Positions 34,765-47,689 are shown, counted from the first letter of the stretch. The stretch: 64,000 nt of DNA from Hetaerina americana (GCA_022747635.1 JAKTNV010000011.1:15495975-15559974), one strand, 5' to 3'. The notes: a model not told the origin generated them from the sequence alone. Numbers and translations: made by a program.

Positions 34765-37434
34765 GAGATGATGAATCCTCAGGGTACTTTCCCCATGGTA
34801 ACAAAAACACCCTTAAAACTAAAATAATCGCCGAACGCTTTCTATCATAATATTGGAAATATTGGAGATAAATGCATTCATAGAATACTTCTTTAGTCTG
34901 CAACATAGCTGAAAAAAGTTAATACCTAGATTTTTACTTAGTCATCTATTAATTCAGAGCGCAAGTGCAATTATTATAATTATAATTTGTTGTATTATTT
35001 AGGGTGATAAAGCAATTAGCAACAAAGAAATTCCTAGAGGAAACAAATGCTGTAAATTGTTGTTCACACACGTAACATACTTTTAACAACCTGGTACAAG
35101 TACCATTTAATCCGAAAAACTATTATAGATATGTACATTTAAATTTATACTTCCAAAATTTGAAGAAAAAATATTTCTAAAAAAATAAATATTTTTAGCA
35201 GTCTGCTAAATTGTAACATTTTTATTAAAAGTTGATATTGATATAATTACTTTTTACGTTTCCCTCTCATCTTGTAATTAAGGTGATGGGAACGGTTAGC
35301 ATAAAATTTCCATGAGAATTCCTAACTTAAGACTCTATATGAATGTTCTGGTTTTAACAGTAAAGTGTAAGACTTAATTACGGTCACAGAAAACGTTTCG
35401 TTCCAAGAGGTGCGGATTAGTTTATTAAAAGGGCCAGACTAATTTTATTTTATGTTATTTCAACTCAGAATAGAGGTGAAATATAAGCATTCCAATTAGT
35501 GAATAATGAAAGTTATGGATGGATAACTAAATGATACAAAATTAAAATGTCACTACTTGAGAGAAAGAAAAGTTATTGCGTCAGAGGATTTTTTCCTCTT
35601 TTGATGCCGCCGAAAATGAAAGAGACGGCGAACGCTATGAACTCACGCGAGAAACTTTGAACATATTCAAGGCTCCATTTTTTCATATCATCGCCATTCA
35701 GCGAATCAACGTTGTCATAGGAAACGCGGATACCTCTGTTGACGGACGAATTTTAATCTCCCTCCTGAAAGGAGAAAAAACCCTACGAAGTTGCCGACTT
35801 CGTCCAAACATGTCTTTTTGGGGAGTTCAGATCGAAGGGGAAAGTGAAGAAGAAGGAGTGTAAGAAATTAATGCCGAAGAAGAAAATCGCATCACACGGC
35901 CGCGTTAATATTTCAGACAAAACTCCACTAGGGAACAAATCGGAAGGAGGTACGAATGCGTGTTTTCGCGCCGTCTCAGAATGTTAGCCCTTGAAAACTT
36001 TCTCTCGCAGTCTAAAAGGAAAACAAATCCTACGGGACGTGTGGCGCCGTCTCAATCGTTCGAAAGTGAAAAGGGACGGCCAGGAAGTCGTCGCGTCCCT
36101 CTCCCCCATTTCTTTTAAAGGGGATGCACTCATAAGAGGCGCGAAGGTTTTTGTTGGTTTACCCGCCGGATCGTCTGAGACTACGTGGGCGGGAGGGAAG
36201 CCGTCTTAATCCCGACAAGGAGAGGAATTGTAAACAAGACGCCAAGGGAGTCTGTGAGCATGGCCTTTCTCCATTCAATTCGACGGCCTCGATCAGGCGC
36301 GCAGTCAGGGGGATGAGGAAGGGGTGATGTCATTCCCTCTTGGTCCACAATGGCTGTCCAAGATTTGCCAAGAATTCCAGAGCCAAAGAAGCTGGATAAG
36401 TATGAATTCACTGCGAAGAATACAAGTATTCTTTCACTGAAATTTATTTTATTATACGCAAACACCCATACTTACCCTTAAGGCAAACAATGAAATCCTT
36501 TTTAAAAGGCAGCAGTAGAAGTTACCTGACGAAGTGACCGCTTTGTGGAGACCATTTATTCATTTTGCGTCATTAGGTATTGCCAGAGGTTTGCCATTAG
36601 GTATTGCTTCAGGGAATGGCGGAAAAGAACCCGGCATCGGCATTAGTCCGCTATTAGTAACGAAAGGAGCCAAGGGGAACCACGTAATTTTAACTTCCCA
36701 TTCGATGCATGGCGTACTCCCTTAAATTATTTCAGTGATCAAATTCCTTTTCATCAATTAAAAGAACTGCGGATATTTCGTGACTCGCTTATAACTTGAT
36801 TTTCTACATACCGTCATGGCCATGCATACTTACTTCTCCTCTGTCACGTGAAAAAACTGTTTCATACGTTTCTCTTTTCTTTTCTTCTTCATTCCCTTTT
36901 AATATTCCTCTATGCAGATTTTTATATTTCAAACCATTTCCGTAAAACCTAATTTTTAATGGGAATTTTTAACAAATTTGTGGTACATTTCAGAAGTGTC
37001 CACATTGGTACATGATATGATTGAGTAAAAATTCATTTAATACCGTGTAGATGCACCTAGCCACGTTTTCTAGGTTTAAAGTTTACGGCGTTAAGGACTT
37101 AGTCGTTCAAGAGTTAATATTCACTTTTACTGCAATCTGAGGGGTAGAACTCTTCATGTATTGCAGATATACCACATGATTAGTATCTCTGAAGTAGGTG
37201 GATAAAACGTATTGCAGAGATTAAAATCGTGTGGCTTTGCATCCGTCATGGAAAATATAATACAGCCCCCTAATTACATCGGAAAGACAAGCAATTTATC
37301 ATAAAATAAGAGAGACATACTTCCGAGCAGATAGATTCAAGATTTCGTTTTTCCTGCACACTATTCGCGACAGAAACTCAAGGGGAAACACTTAGCTGGA
37401 AATGGGTTGGGTCTAGCGAAAATAGATAGTAACG
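34765..37434. other. No gene seen; moderately GC-rich block at 35,570-36,330
   Basis: 35,570-36,330 is more GC- and CpG-rich than its surroundings. Frames at 35,576-35,863 and 35,991-36,209 (plus) lack recognisable domains. At 36,569 the string ATTAGGTATTGC is repeated 27 bases later. Nothing assigned. Confidence 0.4.
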
Positions 37435-37436
37435 TA

Positions 37437-38745
37437 CAGGGTTCGTCCGGAAAATAAGTGTACTGATTTTTTCCCGCCGCTCCAGGCGCGCCCAGCACCG
37501 CTCTGACGGGCTACGATTGGAGGGGGGTATGTTGGCAAGCGACGCTGAAAAAGGCAGTCGGCTCTGAGCTGTGGTGTAGTGAGGAGCTCTGTTAACGCGA
37601 ACCTCCACGCTCGACCCACGTCACGGAACGCGATGCCGAAGTTTTTGGAGCAGCGTTATTCCATCAAATTTGCGGTAAAGCTTGGGGAATCGTCTACCGA
37701 AACTGTCGGTATGATTAACCAGGCTTACGGGGAGTCAACCATGTCCAGAAACATGATCTTTCGGTGGCACAAGATGTTCGTGGAGGGCAGAGAAGAGGTC
37801 GACGACGAACCACGGCCTGGACGCCCATCAACGACACTCACCGACGAAAATGTGCGAAAAGTTCGCGATGTACTGAACTCTGATCGTCGTCTTAGTGTTC
37901 GGATGATAGCAGAGCAGTGTAATGTGCCAAAAACAATAGTGCACGAGATTATTAGGGAGCAATTACAGATGCGAAAAATTTGTGCAAAGTTGGTGCCGAA
38001 AGTGCTCAGTGATGATCAAAGACTCAATCGTTTGGAAATCGCGACACAACTTGCGGATCACTGCAAAAATGATCCACATTTTTTAGAGAACGTTGTTTCG
38101 GGTGACGAGACGTGGATCTTTGAGTACGACCCGGAGTCGAAGAGACAAAGTGCGGAGTGGCACACCCCATCATCACCCCGTCAAAAGAAAGCTCGCATGA
38201 GCAAATCTCGGATCAAGGCGATGCTCTGGTCTTTTTTGACAAAAGGGGAGTCGTCCACTACGAATTTGTACCTGAACGACAAACTGTAAATGCTGCATTT
38301 TACGTCCAAGTGCTCGACAGGCTTCGAAAACGAGTCGCCCGCGTCCGGCCAGCGATCAAAAACATCTGGCGGCTGCATCACGACAATGCGCCGTCTCACA
38401 CCGCGCTTGTCGTGTCGGACTTCTTGGCCAAGCACGGCGTGGCAACGCTGCCGCACCCGCCCTACAGCCCGGACTTGGCACCACCGGACTTCTTTCTGTT
38501 CCCGAAGATAAAGAGGAGTTTGAAAGGAACGCGATACGGGACGCCGTCAAAGAGGCCGTGACGACGTGTCTTCGAGAGGTTCCCGATGATGCCTTCGCGG
38601 GAGCGTTCCAGGAATGGGAACACCGCTGGAACAAGTGTATCGACTCACAAGGGTCCTATTTTGAGGAATATTAGCTTAAGATATGTAAAAGTGTAATAAA
38701 TTTTTTTTCCTGAGCTCAGTACACTTATTTTCCGGACGAACCCTG
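37437..38745 (+). mobile_element. Full-length mariner element
   Basis: A 1309-bp element begins CAGGGTTCGTCCGGAAAATA and ends in the exact inverse; the match is perfect over 30 bp. TA flanks at 37,435-37,436 and 38,746-38,747 are the target duplication. One transposase gene occupies the interior on the plus strand. Perfect ends and few coding lesions indicate a young insertion compared with others here. The 16,389 copy has related but diverged ends. Confidence 0.95.
37633..38674 (+). pseudogene. Mariner transposase, nearly intact (two frameshifts)
   Basis: Cut-and-paste transposase of the DD34D mariner type, about 347 residues if read through. I take the start as MPKFLEQRY at 37,633; the frame stays open upstream to 37,579. 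N-terminal paired helix-turn-helix (KFAVKLGESSTETVGMINQA ... RWHKMFVEGRE; DDEPRPGRPS linker; VRMIAEQCNVPKTIVHEII), then KLVPKVLS in place of the WVP box. Catalytic residues all present: GDETWIFEYDP (about 38,103), LHHDNAPSHTAL (about 38,377), YSPDLAPPDFFLF (about 38,462). One frameshift lies at about 38,222-38,232 and another at about 38,540; the true stop (EEY*) is at 38,672. Confidence 0.92.
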
Positions 38746-38747
38746 TA

Positions 38748-39099
38748 CAAGTTGAATTCTTCCTCAATCTCACTTCATGGTATTCGTCACAAGGCCCCCA
38801 AGCACGCGCCCTTCGGTCGGGTGGCGGCGTGTTGTGTAAATTACGCTCTAAATGCTGGCCCTGCATGAGTAGAAGGCTAACTGGAAATTAGGAACTGCGC
38901 TGCATGTGAGCCCTCAATATTTGTTCATATTCCTTATTTGTGTTTTAAGAGTAGCCAGTGGAGTGGTTACTAACAGTGTAATAGTTGTAATGAGTGTAAT
39001 GGATGTTGTATGAATGAAGTTCGATCGCCCCCCTCTCTTCCGCTTACCCTTCTAGTGTATCACCATGTGCTTGAGGAAGGATTGTATTTTATGTAGTAT
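38748..39099. other. No gene seen
   Basis: Unassigned sequence between the mariner and a CR1 tail. Confidence 0.4.
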
Positions 39100-39150
39100 G
39101 GCCGGTGACACACATACCTACGATGGTTTGCGGGGTATGCCATATATTTG
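39100..39150 (+). repeat. CR1-like LINE 3' tail only
   Basis: GGTGACACACATACCTACGA, then TGGTTTGCGGGGTATGCCAT, is the sense form of the CR1 terminal segment, one of only two sense-oriented tails. Very short; identified by comparison with 58,548. Confidence 0.5.
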
Positions 39151-40444
39151 GATGTATTAATTTATAGAAGTTGACAATGTTTTATTAATTGCAGTTCTAC
39201 CGCTTGGCAGGAGAAAATATTATTTTTAATATAATCCTTAATGTTGTCCAATGATGGAGTTAATAACGAATGAAACTTTAGAATAAGTTGTCAACCTTTC
39301 TGATAATTTTTATATAAATTGTATAATGAAAATAGAAATACAATACAATAGCAAACTCAACTGAATTGAGTAAAGGATGTTTAGTTGCTATTTTAGTCGT
39401 TACGTTTACTTTTACTTATTTATTCTTAAATTCATTTATTTTTCTTACCTTGGCCGTTAAATGACTACCTATTTCCATATTTTAAGTGATTATAAAACCA
39501 CCTCTAGTAATACTTATATCCGCGCAAGTAGTAGTATTATTATCGGGCATTTCGAGTATTTCGAAGGCAGATCTTATGAGACAATTCAATTTTTATTATA
39601 AATGCATCCTATCTCCACAAAACTATTTCTCAAATGAAGATTGCGATTGTTCGAAAGAGGTGTTTTTCGATTTTGAGTGTTTTGTCTGCATTTACATTAA
39701 CAAAGGTATTGGAATAAAAAGGAACTATTTTTTGCTCGGCAAATGTCAAAAATCGAAACTATGTTCCACCAAAGTGTAAACGTTGAAGGTGTTTTTACAA
39801 GAAATATATAATTTTTCTTACCACTTGGTTACTGAATAAGAGGGAGGGTATTGTAATGTTTTTTGATCAAAAAATAAAAAAAGTTCAAAGTTTGAGGCAC
39901 GGGGTAAATTGTTTTGACTCACGCAAAATTTTCGGTTCTTTTAGCCCCCGGAATGGCCCTGCGAAATTTCTGCGAGTGTCGTTGTAATTTAAAAATGGTA
40001 ACTAGGGCGGAATTTTTAGTTGACATGGGAGGCCAGTTTTCGCAATTATGTATTAATACAAGCGAAGAGTTTTAATGAGATTTTGCTGAGAGTTTGACAT
40101 AGGCTGATTAGGTCGAGAAAACATCTTAAAATAGAATTTTAACGCGGGATTTCTCCGGGATTCAGAAAATATTTGAATAAGGGAAAGTAGAGAAGATCAG
40201 TGTGGCGAAATAAGGTCATTGTGATATTTTCTTGTTCTTTGTCTTTAAGGGACCCACCAGTAACCGTAATTGTCCCATGCTGGAACAAGTAAATAAATAT
40301 AATAACTTGGTGGCAATCATTAACCAAAATATTAACTTTGGTGAATATATTTAAAAAATAAATGACAAATGAAGTTACATCCTTCGTCAAGTCCACTACA
40401 TTACTGGTTTTGTAAGTTTGAAGGTTATCAAAATAGTGTATTTT
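39151..40444. other. No gene seen
   Basis: AT-rich. The frame at 39,486-39,779 (98 codons, several Cys) has no signal or domain I can name and sits in AT-rich sequence where such frames are expected by chance. Confidence 0.4.
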
Positions 40445-40950
40445 TCACTGGCTGAGAGTATTTTAAGATATCGTATGATTATCTGGGGATCCATTGGTTC
40501 TACAAAAATTATTATACTAAAAAATAAATAGAAAAAAAAATCCTAGATAAAATGCCTCGATTAAGGAATACCAAAAATTAGGAATTCTGCCTGGAGACAG
40601 AATGTAGAGATAAGTCATCACAATAAAAAACTATTTTTATGACAAATATTACATACCTGATTTAAATAAAAAGGAGTTACCATTAAGGGACAATATTAAG
40701 TATATAAAAATATCACACAAATAAAGGTAGAAGAAAATTGGAGGTTACTGTACCTATAATTTTTAATGAAATACCTAAAGATTTAAGAATATTACAGTTA
40801 GTTACCGCTGTGAAAGGGAAAAGAAAGTACTGGCTATTTTACAGAATGAATTAGGGCTTGGAACAAAACGTGACACAATATATGTATCTTTATAATTGTA
40901 TACATTTTAAGCTTTGATTTTTGTCTACGTGACACCTGCTGTCAAGCCAG
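40445..40950 (+). pseudogene. LINE fragment from a third RT family, C-terminal end
   Basis: LAESILRYRMIIWGSIGSTK at 40,450 matches the ES(L/I)LRYGI..WGG block that follows the RT domain in some CR1/Jockey-group LINEs. It is followed by LKNK, KKILDKMPRL, FMTNITYLI and IPKDLRILQL near 40,775 (the usual LP.DLR region). Distinct from both other LINE families here. Stops throughout. Confidence 0.55.
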
Positions 40951-42785
40951 AACTGAATGGCTTAGCAGGACCAGGATGAGTATTCCATCTATCAATTTTT
41001 AATGTGTACTACTATTTTTGTATAGTACTATTTTAATCCGCCTCTGTGATCGAAAATAATTTCGTATCTGTACCCTTTGTGTATTGAGCCGAAATCGACT
41101 GTTACGAACTCATAGCATTCCTCGTTGGATGTGACCAAGAGAATCGGAGCAATGTGTACGACTGTTGTGGGGACTCGTTTATCCTTTTCTGTCTGTTTTT
41201 ATGAGTATGGGCACGTATTTGTTTGGTTCCGGGGAGAGAGAGGGAATTTCTCCTCCCGAATACCCTGTCGCCGGAGTAAGAAAGTATATTACGCCGTAGT
41301 CATCCTTTTTTAAAAACTTGTTTGCGTGTTCAATTTTTTTTTCTTCCCTTTCTGCGGAGGATTCGACGGTAAAATCCATTCCGCCCGAATTGAGAGACGA
41401 AACGGGAAGGGTGGCGCAGTCCGCCTCTCCCCTCCCTTGCGCCCCATTCTTGTTTCACTTATTTTATTGCTTTCGCAGCAGCATCCATCCACCCTCAGTC
41501 AGACGCCATATAAAGCCCAATGCGAAGTCCTTTAGGAAGCCGGGAAAGGGAGTTGGACGCGTGCTCAGTCTACTGCCGTCGGGTGAACCGTCAGATTTAT
41601 AAATGATGTTGACATTTCGGGGGCGTCGGGTGTTTGAATATGCAAATTTGTTTCGCGTGCTTCGTATGAATTAGTTTTTTTTTGTGGGGGCGGGGAAGGG
41701 GATCGTGAAACGTTTTCCTTGGTATTAATCCGGTGTTTAGCTCACCGTTCTCCATCGGCGATGCGCTTTTGCAAATGTTTTTGAAAGAGTTTAATTTGAA
41801 ATTAATTCTTTGATTTTGACGTATAAATTTACTTAATTTACTGTAATTCACATTGAGAAGGCTTCAAGTAACGGCGTAGCATGCTATATAGTCTTAATCC
41901 ACGCGTCAATCTCTCTCACACAATATTATAAATGCTTCAATCTAAAAATAACAGTAAACTAATTTAAATCATCAATCTATGATTTGAAAATCCATGCATC
42001 AATCAAGGCTACTTAATTTTATGGTTAAGAGTAGCGTGAACCACACAGTGTATCCACAGTGTATCCTTCAATGCACACCTCGCGTTTATGCTTGTAAATG
42101 ATAAAAAGTGTATTGACCCGCGAAACTACAAAAGGTACCTACATTAGCATTACTGCGAGACATTCAGTTAAATTTATAATTGGAAATGGAGGCGTAATTA
42201 GGAGAGATAGATTCGGCTATTATACAATCGCCGTAGGTCTGTATGCAACGTGATTAACTCATACAATAATCAAAACGATTGTCAGACAACGACACTTGGA
42301 ATTATTGTTACTTCTCCGACGCAAAAACTGAAAACATTTCACACGGAATCAGCATCTAGATGTATCGTAAATTCACTACAAAAATTTTAAAACTCGTTAG
42401 ACTTTTCGAAACATGGCATGTCAATTATGATTTTTTATTTATTCGAGAAATTAATTTTGGCAAATTGCTAATTCCACCAAAAATCCCATTTTTAATATGA
42501 TTTATTTCTTAAATCCTTTTTAGTTGACATGATTGAGTGGGAGTAATTTACATATGGATAACAATTTTTACATTAAGGCTTGAAAATATTTTTTCAGTAG
42601 CTATTCCTGCTAATTATGCTTCATTTCCTCATAAAAATAAATACATTTCGCTTCAAAATCTGCGAACACACATCAGAGTTTCCGGAATATGGCAGGTCTA
42701 ATTCAAATTATTCGTAAACACGAGATTTTTCGTTGAATGCCAAATTTCTCTTCATTTATTTTTTTCAATCATCATCGTTACGTTA
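40951..42785. other. No gene seen; CpG/C-rich patch at 41,200-41,700
   Basis: Frames at 41,125-41,602 overlap on both strands and have no recognisable motif. A small tandem CACAGTGTATCC pair lies at 42,046. The rest is AT-rich. Confidence 0.4.
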
Positions 42786-42880
42786 GTTGGTTGGGTAATA
42801 TCGAGTTGGTTTGTTTGGTCACACGGCGGTTGGTTGGGTAATATCGTATTGGTTTGTTTGGTAACACTACGGTAGGTTGG
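42786..42880. repeat. Tandem duplication, 43-bp unit
   Basis: GTTGGTTGGGTAATATCG, then TTGGTTTGTTTGGTCACAC, at 42,786 is repeated at 42,829 with three differences. A third partial copy starts near 42,872 (GGTTGGTTACG). Each unit is rich in GGTTGG. Confidence 0.85.
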
Positions 42881-42894
42881 TTACGTCTCTCCAA

Positions 42895-43085
42895 AATATA
42901 CCATGTTTTCTGCTAATGCCTTCCTTCTCACACAGCTCTTTGCCCCAATATTTGCCATCACCTGCTTATCGTAACTAGATTTCCCCTTTTTTCTTATCTA
43001 TACCATACCTCCTTCAGTTATTATCCTCAGTAACCTATCGTTCCTCAGAATGTGTCCAATTAATTTACATCTTCTTATGCAGGAA
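42895..43085 (-). pseudogene. RTE-like LINE, C-terminal fragment
   Basis: The minus strand reads CIRRCKLIGHILRNDRLLRI, then ITEGGM..RKKGKSSYDKQV and MANIGAKSC. The (W/L)IGH.LR.D.LL...EG motif is characteristic of the far C-terminus of this RTE-like family. Short, and followed directly by a SINE head. Confidence 0.65.
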
Positions 43086-43103
43086 GCGTAAAAATAGTAC
43101 GTC

Positions 43104-43171
43104 TTTCCCAGTGTTCGAACCATGGTCCCTAAATGTCCAGCCGAGTGCTTAAATTATTTGAACTAAGGGAA
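43104..43171 (-). repeat. tRNA-like SINE head
   Basis: The minus strand reads TCCCTTAGTTCAAATAATTT, then GCACTCGGCTGGACATTTAG and ATGGTTCGAACACTGGGA. Boxes A and B are at tRNA spacing and the acceptor arms TCCC/GGGA pair. The anticodon-loop position holds CTGGACA. Same family as 59,991. Confidence 0.6.
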
Positions 43172-46084
43172 ACGTTTACACTCTGAATAATTATTGTACC
43201 CTAAAAATCACACCCGGGGCATGCATAATTGCTCATACAAAATTGAGTTCAAATCAATGAAAGCTCAAGAAATTGAAATTTAATCCATAAAACTATGATT
43301 GAAAGGGAAGCTTAGTAATCAGAGCAATACCAAAAAAAAAGAGATTTAACTAAGCCTGCTTACAATTGTATTACAGACAGTTACAATATTATAGTTTTTT
43401 TTAAGTATTTTATTTATTGATCAAATCAACAATAAAAAATACATCTATTTCATTGACCTAGCTTATTTTAATCACTTTGATATTTATCCTCCTATTTTCC
43501 CCTGAAACTATAAAAATTGTCAGAGCGGGTATTTAAATAATGTTAAGATTTGTTAGAGTTGATGCAAAACATTATGAAATACATTTGGACCTAAATAAAA
43601 GAGTTACTGATACAACACATTCATTTACTTTTACCCCTTCGCCATCATAGGGCATCAAAAAATGCTCTCTATAATATATGGGTATCTGTATTAATCCGAT
43701 CAGTCACCAGGAACGGAAATTAAAAAAAATAATTAACATTAGTTTCAATTCTTGGTGGCATATACATGCGTATATCCTATAGAAGCGAAGACGCATTAAA
43801 ATCAGTTACAATATTTCGTTAATTCCTGCTAATAATTTTTTGCAGATTAAATGAAATTGTAAACTTCAATAAAGTTTTGAACCTCAAGTACCAAATACGA
43901 TCACTCATTTTGACCTCAGATATGTAGGAGCCACTGTTTAGTGAACAATATTATAAACCACTGCTTTATCTGAAACGTGAAAGACGATAATTCTTCCAGT
44001 AAGAATAGAGTAAGAAACGCCATGTCATGAGATTTCTCGGTCATTGATCATGTTCAACTGAATAGGTGAAATAAAGGGTCAAATGTACTTTGATTGAAAT
44101 CAGAATCTTAAATTCTTCTTTCTAATTTCTCTAAATAGTTAGTTCTCGCGTAAATAAATGATACTGACCGCTCAAAGTCGAGGAAATCGGAAGTGAGTTT
44201 GTAATTATACCATACATATATGTCTGAAGCATTCGGCAAAAAGGTCATGACATTGTTTTTGAAAATTTAAGGCTATGGCATGCGATTCGAGATTTTCCGA
44301 AGAGAGCGATGGTCTTCTTGAGGCCATTTCATATTTTAGGTAGTCCTTTGAGATTGCGAACCGTAGCGTGTACCAGAGTTTTAGTGCAAACGACTTCGGT
44401 GATGCCAATTACTCGCCATTAGAGATGAAGGGAAATGAATAGTCCCTGATCAGTTTCGAAAGCTTTTAAACGACACTTTAGCAACAGATTCTGCATAACT
44501 GCAACAGAAATGGAAAATATTCGAGAGGCGGAATCGGGTAAATGAGGGACCAGAATGATTTCGGGATTAAAGCTTCAAAGAGTATTGAGATCGCGTCGCC
44601 ACGGTTTCTTTGTTTGGCGGGCAGAAGGCAAAGTTCCTGAGTGACACCAGTTCCTGAGGATAAGGTTATCCTTCCCAAAATTCGATGGAAAATATTATGT
44701 ACCGTTCACTCTAGATGTCTAAAACATTAAATACGAGTATGTCACGTACCTTCACTCTTCCAAACTCGATCAGCATATCATAGATCTTATCAATGATTTA
44801 TGGAATAATTTTCTCAATGGGGCATCCAGAACGTTCAAAATCACTTTTGGTAATATGGCTTTGCGCAAACCATTTTAAATGATGACGCAAATTCATCATA
44901 TTATTATACGTTATGCGCTGAGAAATTCGTCGTTTGACCTCACTCGCCGAGACATTTAAAAATCAAATAAATACTCCGATTTCAAGATATTCTCTGTCAG
45001 TTGAAAATACCTTCGGTACGTACCGGAAGTACCATAGAATCTCTCCGACCATCATAGCGATCCTCACTTATCGAATTTTTATATTTTAATTTTAAGCACA
45101 CTGCGGCGCATTACATAAATTATATATGAAACTCCACGGAAGGTTTGCATTGATGATATAGAGCGGTTGTGGTAATTCATGGATTAATTATGATTAAGGC
45201 GGTAGTGTATGTAAATTTTCATGAAATTGTTTTTCGAATGGGATTACCGCCCGTCTGGTGTTGCTTCCGGCTTATTATAAGCGCCCGAAACCACTGAGAA
45301 TAATTCGATTTAGATTCATGTTCACCGCAGCTCATTCAACCAACCGGGCTTCGTATTGTTACCATTCGTTTATCACCATAGATACCCACAGCATCCGACT
45401 CCTGTAACCAGAAACATCCTCGCGAAATTTCCGTTGCATATTCACGCACGGCTCAGTCGGGATCGGTGGTTTTCACAAGTTTCCAAATTGTTTTCGGGTT
45501 TCAAAACCAATCGCGCGTCTCGTTCTGCTGATAAAAACCGACCGCGAAAATCGAAAGCTGCTCATGAAATATAGATGAGATAACTGTTTTGAATTATCTT
45601 TTCCCCCTTCCGTCAGAAAATGGGGGGGCAGTTTCAACTCTTGTCCAGGTTTTTCACATCGAAACGATCGGATCACGTTGCTGCCAGACGAGAATCTTTT
45701 GAACTTGGGAAAAAATAACAGTGCAAATTTAATTGGAATGAAGTTTTGGGAAGTGGGAATTGCGAATGGAGATATATCATTATTAAAAAAATGAGGAGAG
45801 TCATAGGGCTATTTCTAACTAATTCACGAGTAAGGGTAAACATAATTGAGAAAATTTTCTCAACCCTACGATACGGCAATTTTTTTGGAAATATTGATAG
45901 TGTCAGTTGAACTAAATATTGTCATTCGAGTACAAACGTGCAAACAGAGATTTTCGTTTTCCATGGTAGATTTTCTTAGTTGAAACTCCATATCCCTATG
46001 CGGAAACGGGAAAAATTTAGCCTACAAGTAAAAATTGAATCCAATATTTTGCCAATCGCACAGCAAATTAATTTATACATCTAA
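43172..46084. other. No gene seen
   Basis: Long AT-rich interval. Frames at 44,205-44,408, 44,478-44,678 and 45,356-45,574 lack motifs. No supported gene or repeat structure. Confidence 0.4.
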
Positions 46085-46137
46085 CTCTACGATACACCCT
46101 ACAAGCCGCCTTGGAGGCGTGATGGTGTTAGGCGAGC
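46085..46137 (-). repeat. CR1-like LINE 3' tail only
   Basis: CGATACACCCTACAAGCCGC, then GGAGGCGTGATGGTGTTAGG, is the antisense CR1 terminal segment with nothing recognisable upstream of it. Confidence 0.55.
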
Positions 46138-46899
46138 AACCTTTGGTAACTGAATGAATAAGCACTTGTGGTATGAGCTCGGTAGCTAGGCTCATGAATC
46201 TTGGTTATTTCACTATTCAGCTGCGCTTTAGCTGTAGATGCGAGTTTTCTAGGGAAGAAAGAGACGTTTTTCTGTATTAGATTTTATTATGCAGCATTTC
46301 AAATGTGCCCAACTTCAAAATTATTTTGTTCGGAGAATAAATTTTACTGAAACATTTCCATATATTTTCAGGTACGTAAAACATTAAATTCGACTCAATT
46401 TCCTTCAGGAGGGACCATGAATAGCAGCTGGTTTCTGAGCATATGAACTAGTTATTCTGCCTACAATGAAATGTTAAATCTCACTTCCCTAAATCGGGAA
46501 ATTCGTTGCATTGTAAAACGGGAATTTCCCCTGAGAGAAATATTTTTTATATTATTTTCCGAAGTTTAATTTATGTGAAGCTTTTAAGGCAGTTGCGTGC
46601 CATTTTTGTGAACAGGATTAAACTTTATTTGTTTAAGAATTACGTTGCAATTAGGCAATTGTCCTGGTGGCAACGGTCAAGTTTGGTCAATGATCACTCT
46701 TACAATGAAAAATACATACATACACGCCCTAGAAAAACAGATAAGAGACAAAATATTCTTACATATAATGACACTTCCACGTCACATACAAACAAACTTC
46801 CACATCACATACAAAATGCCATCCACATCACCTAAAAACAATATTTTAATAACTTCAATGAAGTTTATCGCCCAGTGGATGCTTAACATTTACTCTTAA
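46138..46899. other. No gene seen
   Basis: Unassigned. TATATTTTCAG|GTACGT at 46,371|46,372 is a weaker fused acceptor/donor motif (see findings). Confidence 0.35.
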
Positions 46900-47350
46900 A
46901 ACTCCTAAAATTGGATGTGAAGGGCTCAATCAAACCTCCAGGCAGCTGGTTCCAATCAACAATAGTTCTATTTAAAAAGGATTATTTTTTCTTATTTGTT
47001 TTTTGCGTTCGTTCATTATTATTTTGAAGCTATGGTCGTTTTTTTCCTTAAAGGTAGACTTTTCTATCTCTTTCCATAAATCTTCCCACGCTTCGTCCTT
47101 TTTAACAATTAGTTAAAAAATCCCAGTTAGATCCCTAGTTAAGTAAATGCCTAAATATTTGCAATGACTGCTACATGGGATTCTCTCTCCAAAGATTTTT
47201 CCTTTTCTGCATTCGTTTTAACTGACTTTCTGTGGAACACCACTACATCAATGCATGCATTTTTGTTAAAAAGCTCATCCTTTCATTTTAAGAGCTATAA
47301 TTTGTCAACGTATGAATTGATGGTGATAAATTTACGCAAGTTTTACTTGT
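46900..47350 (-). pseudogene. LINE C-terminal fragment (CR1/Jockey group)
   Basis: The minus strand reads CKYLGIYLTRDLTG (about 47,150), then a charged stretch (KEIEKSTFKEK), then LNRTIVDWNQLPGG near 46,960, followed by a FTSNFRSFK end. KYLG...DLT and (F/L)(P/N)RTI.DWN.LP are standard landmarks after the RT domain. Upstream to 47,350 is weakly similar. Stops present. Confidence 0.55.
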
Positions 47351-47689
47351 GTACATAATTATGACGGTCGGGGTAGTTTCATTTATTTTAGAAAAATGTT
47401 CTGATAATTATTATTCTAATTTTCAATGAAATTGTCACAACTACGCCGCAATCGCAATGGTATTAAAATCTTCGATGGGGAATAGCCATAATTATTATTG
47501 TTCAATCGGTTTCATGGCCAAAGGATTTCCTGTATGATGTTGTATGAATTCTAACCACTGTCCTTTCCTCTTGTGTATTGTCTATTTCTCCTTTGGTGGG
47601 TGAAACAGCCCCCTGACGCCATCTCTTGGCTAAAGAATCGGGGCGCTTGGCGACATATAAGACCCACGGATCTCAGGGTAAATTACATA
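47351..47689. other. No gene seen
   Basis: Short unassigned interval ahead of the SINE. Confidence 0.35.

Noticed and set aside
34548..34906. Cys/Val-rich open frames
   Set aside because: They run through a (CA)n microsatellite and are translation artefacts.
37579..38674. Host SETMAR-like domesticated transposase gene
   Set aside because: Intact inverted repeats and TA duplication flank it and there is no fused host domain, so it is a transposon copy.
39486..39779. 97-codon frame with several Cys, possible small secreted protein
   Set aside because: No clear signal peptide pattern, no splice or promoter context, in AT-rich DNA where such frames arise by chance.
42786..42880. CRISPR-like or telomeric repeat
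   Set aside because: Only two and a half adjacent units with no spacers, and the unit is neither TTAGG nor a CRISPR repeat.
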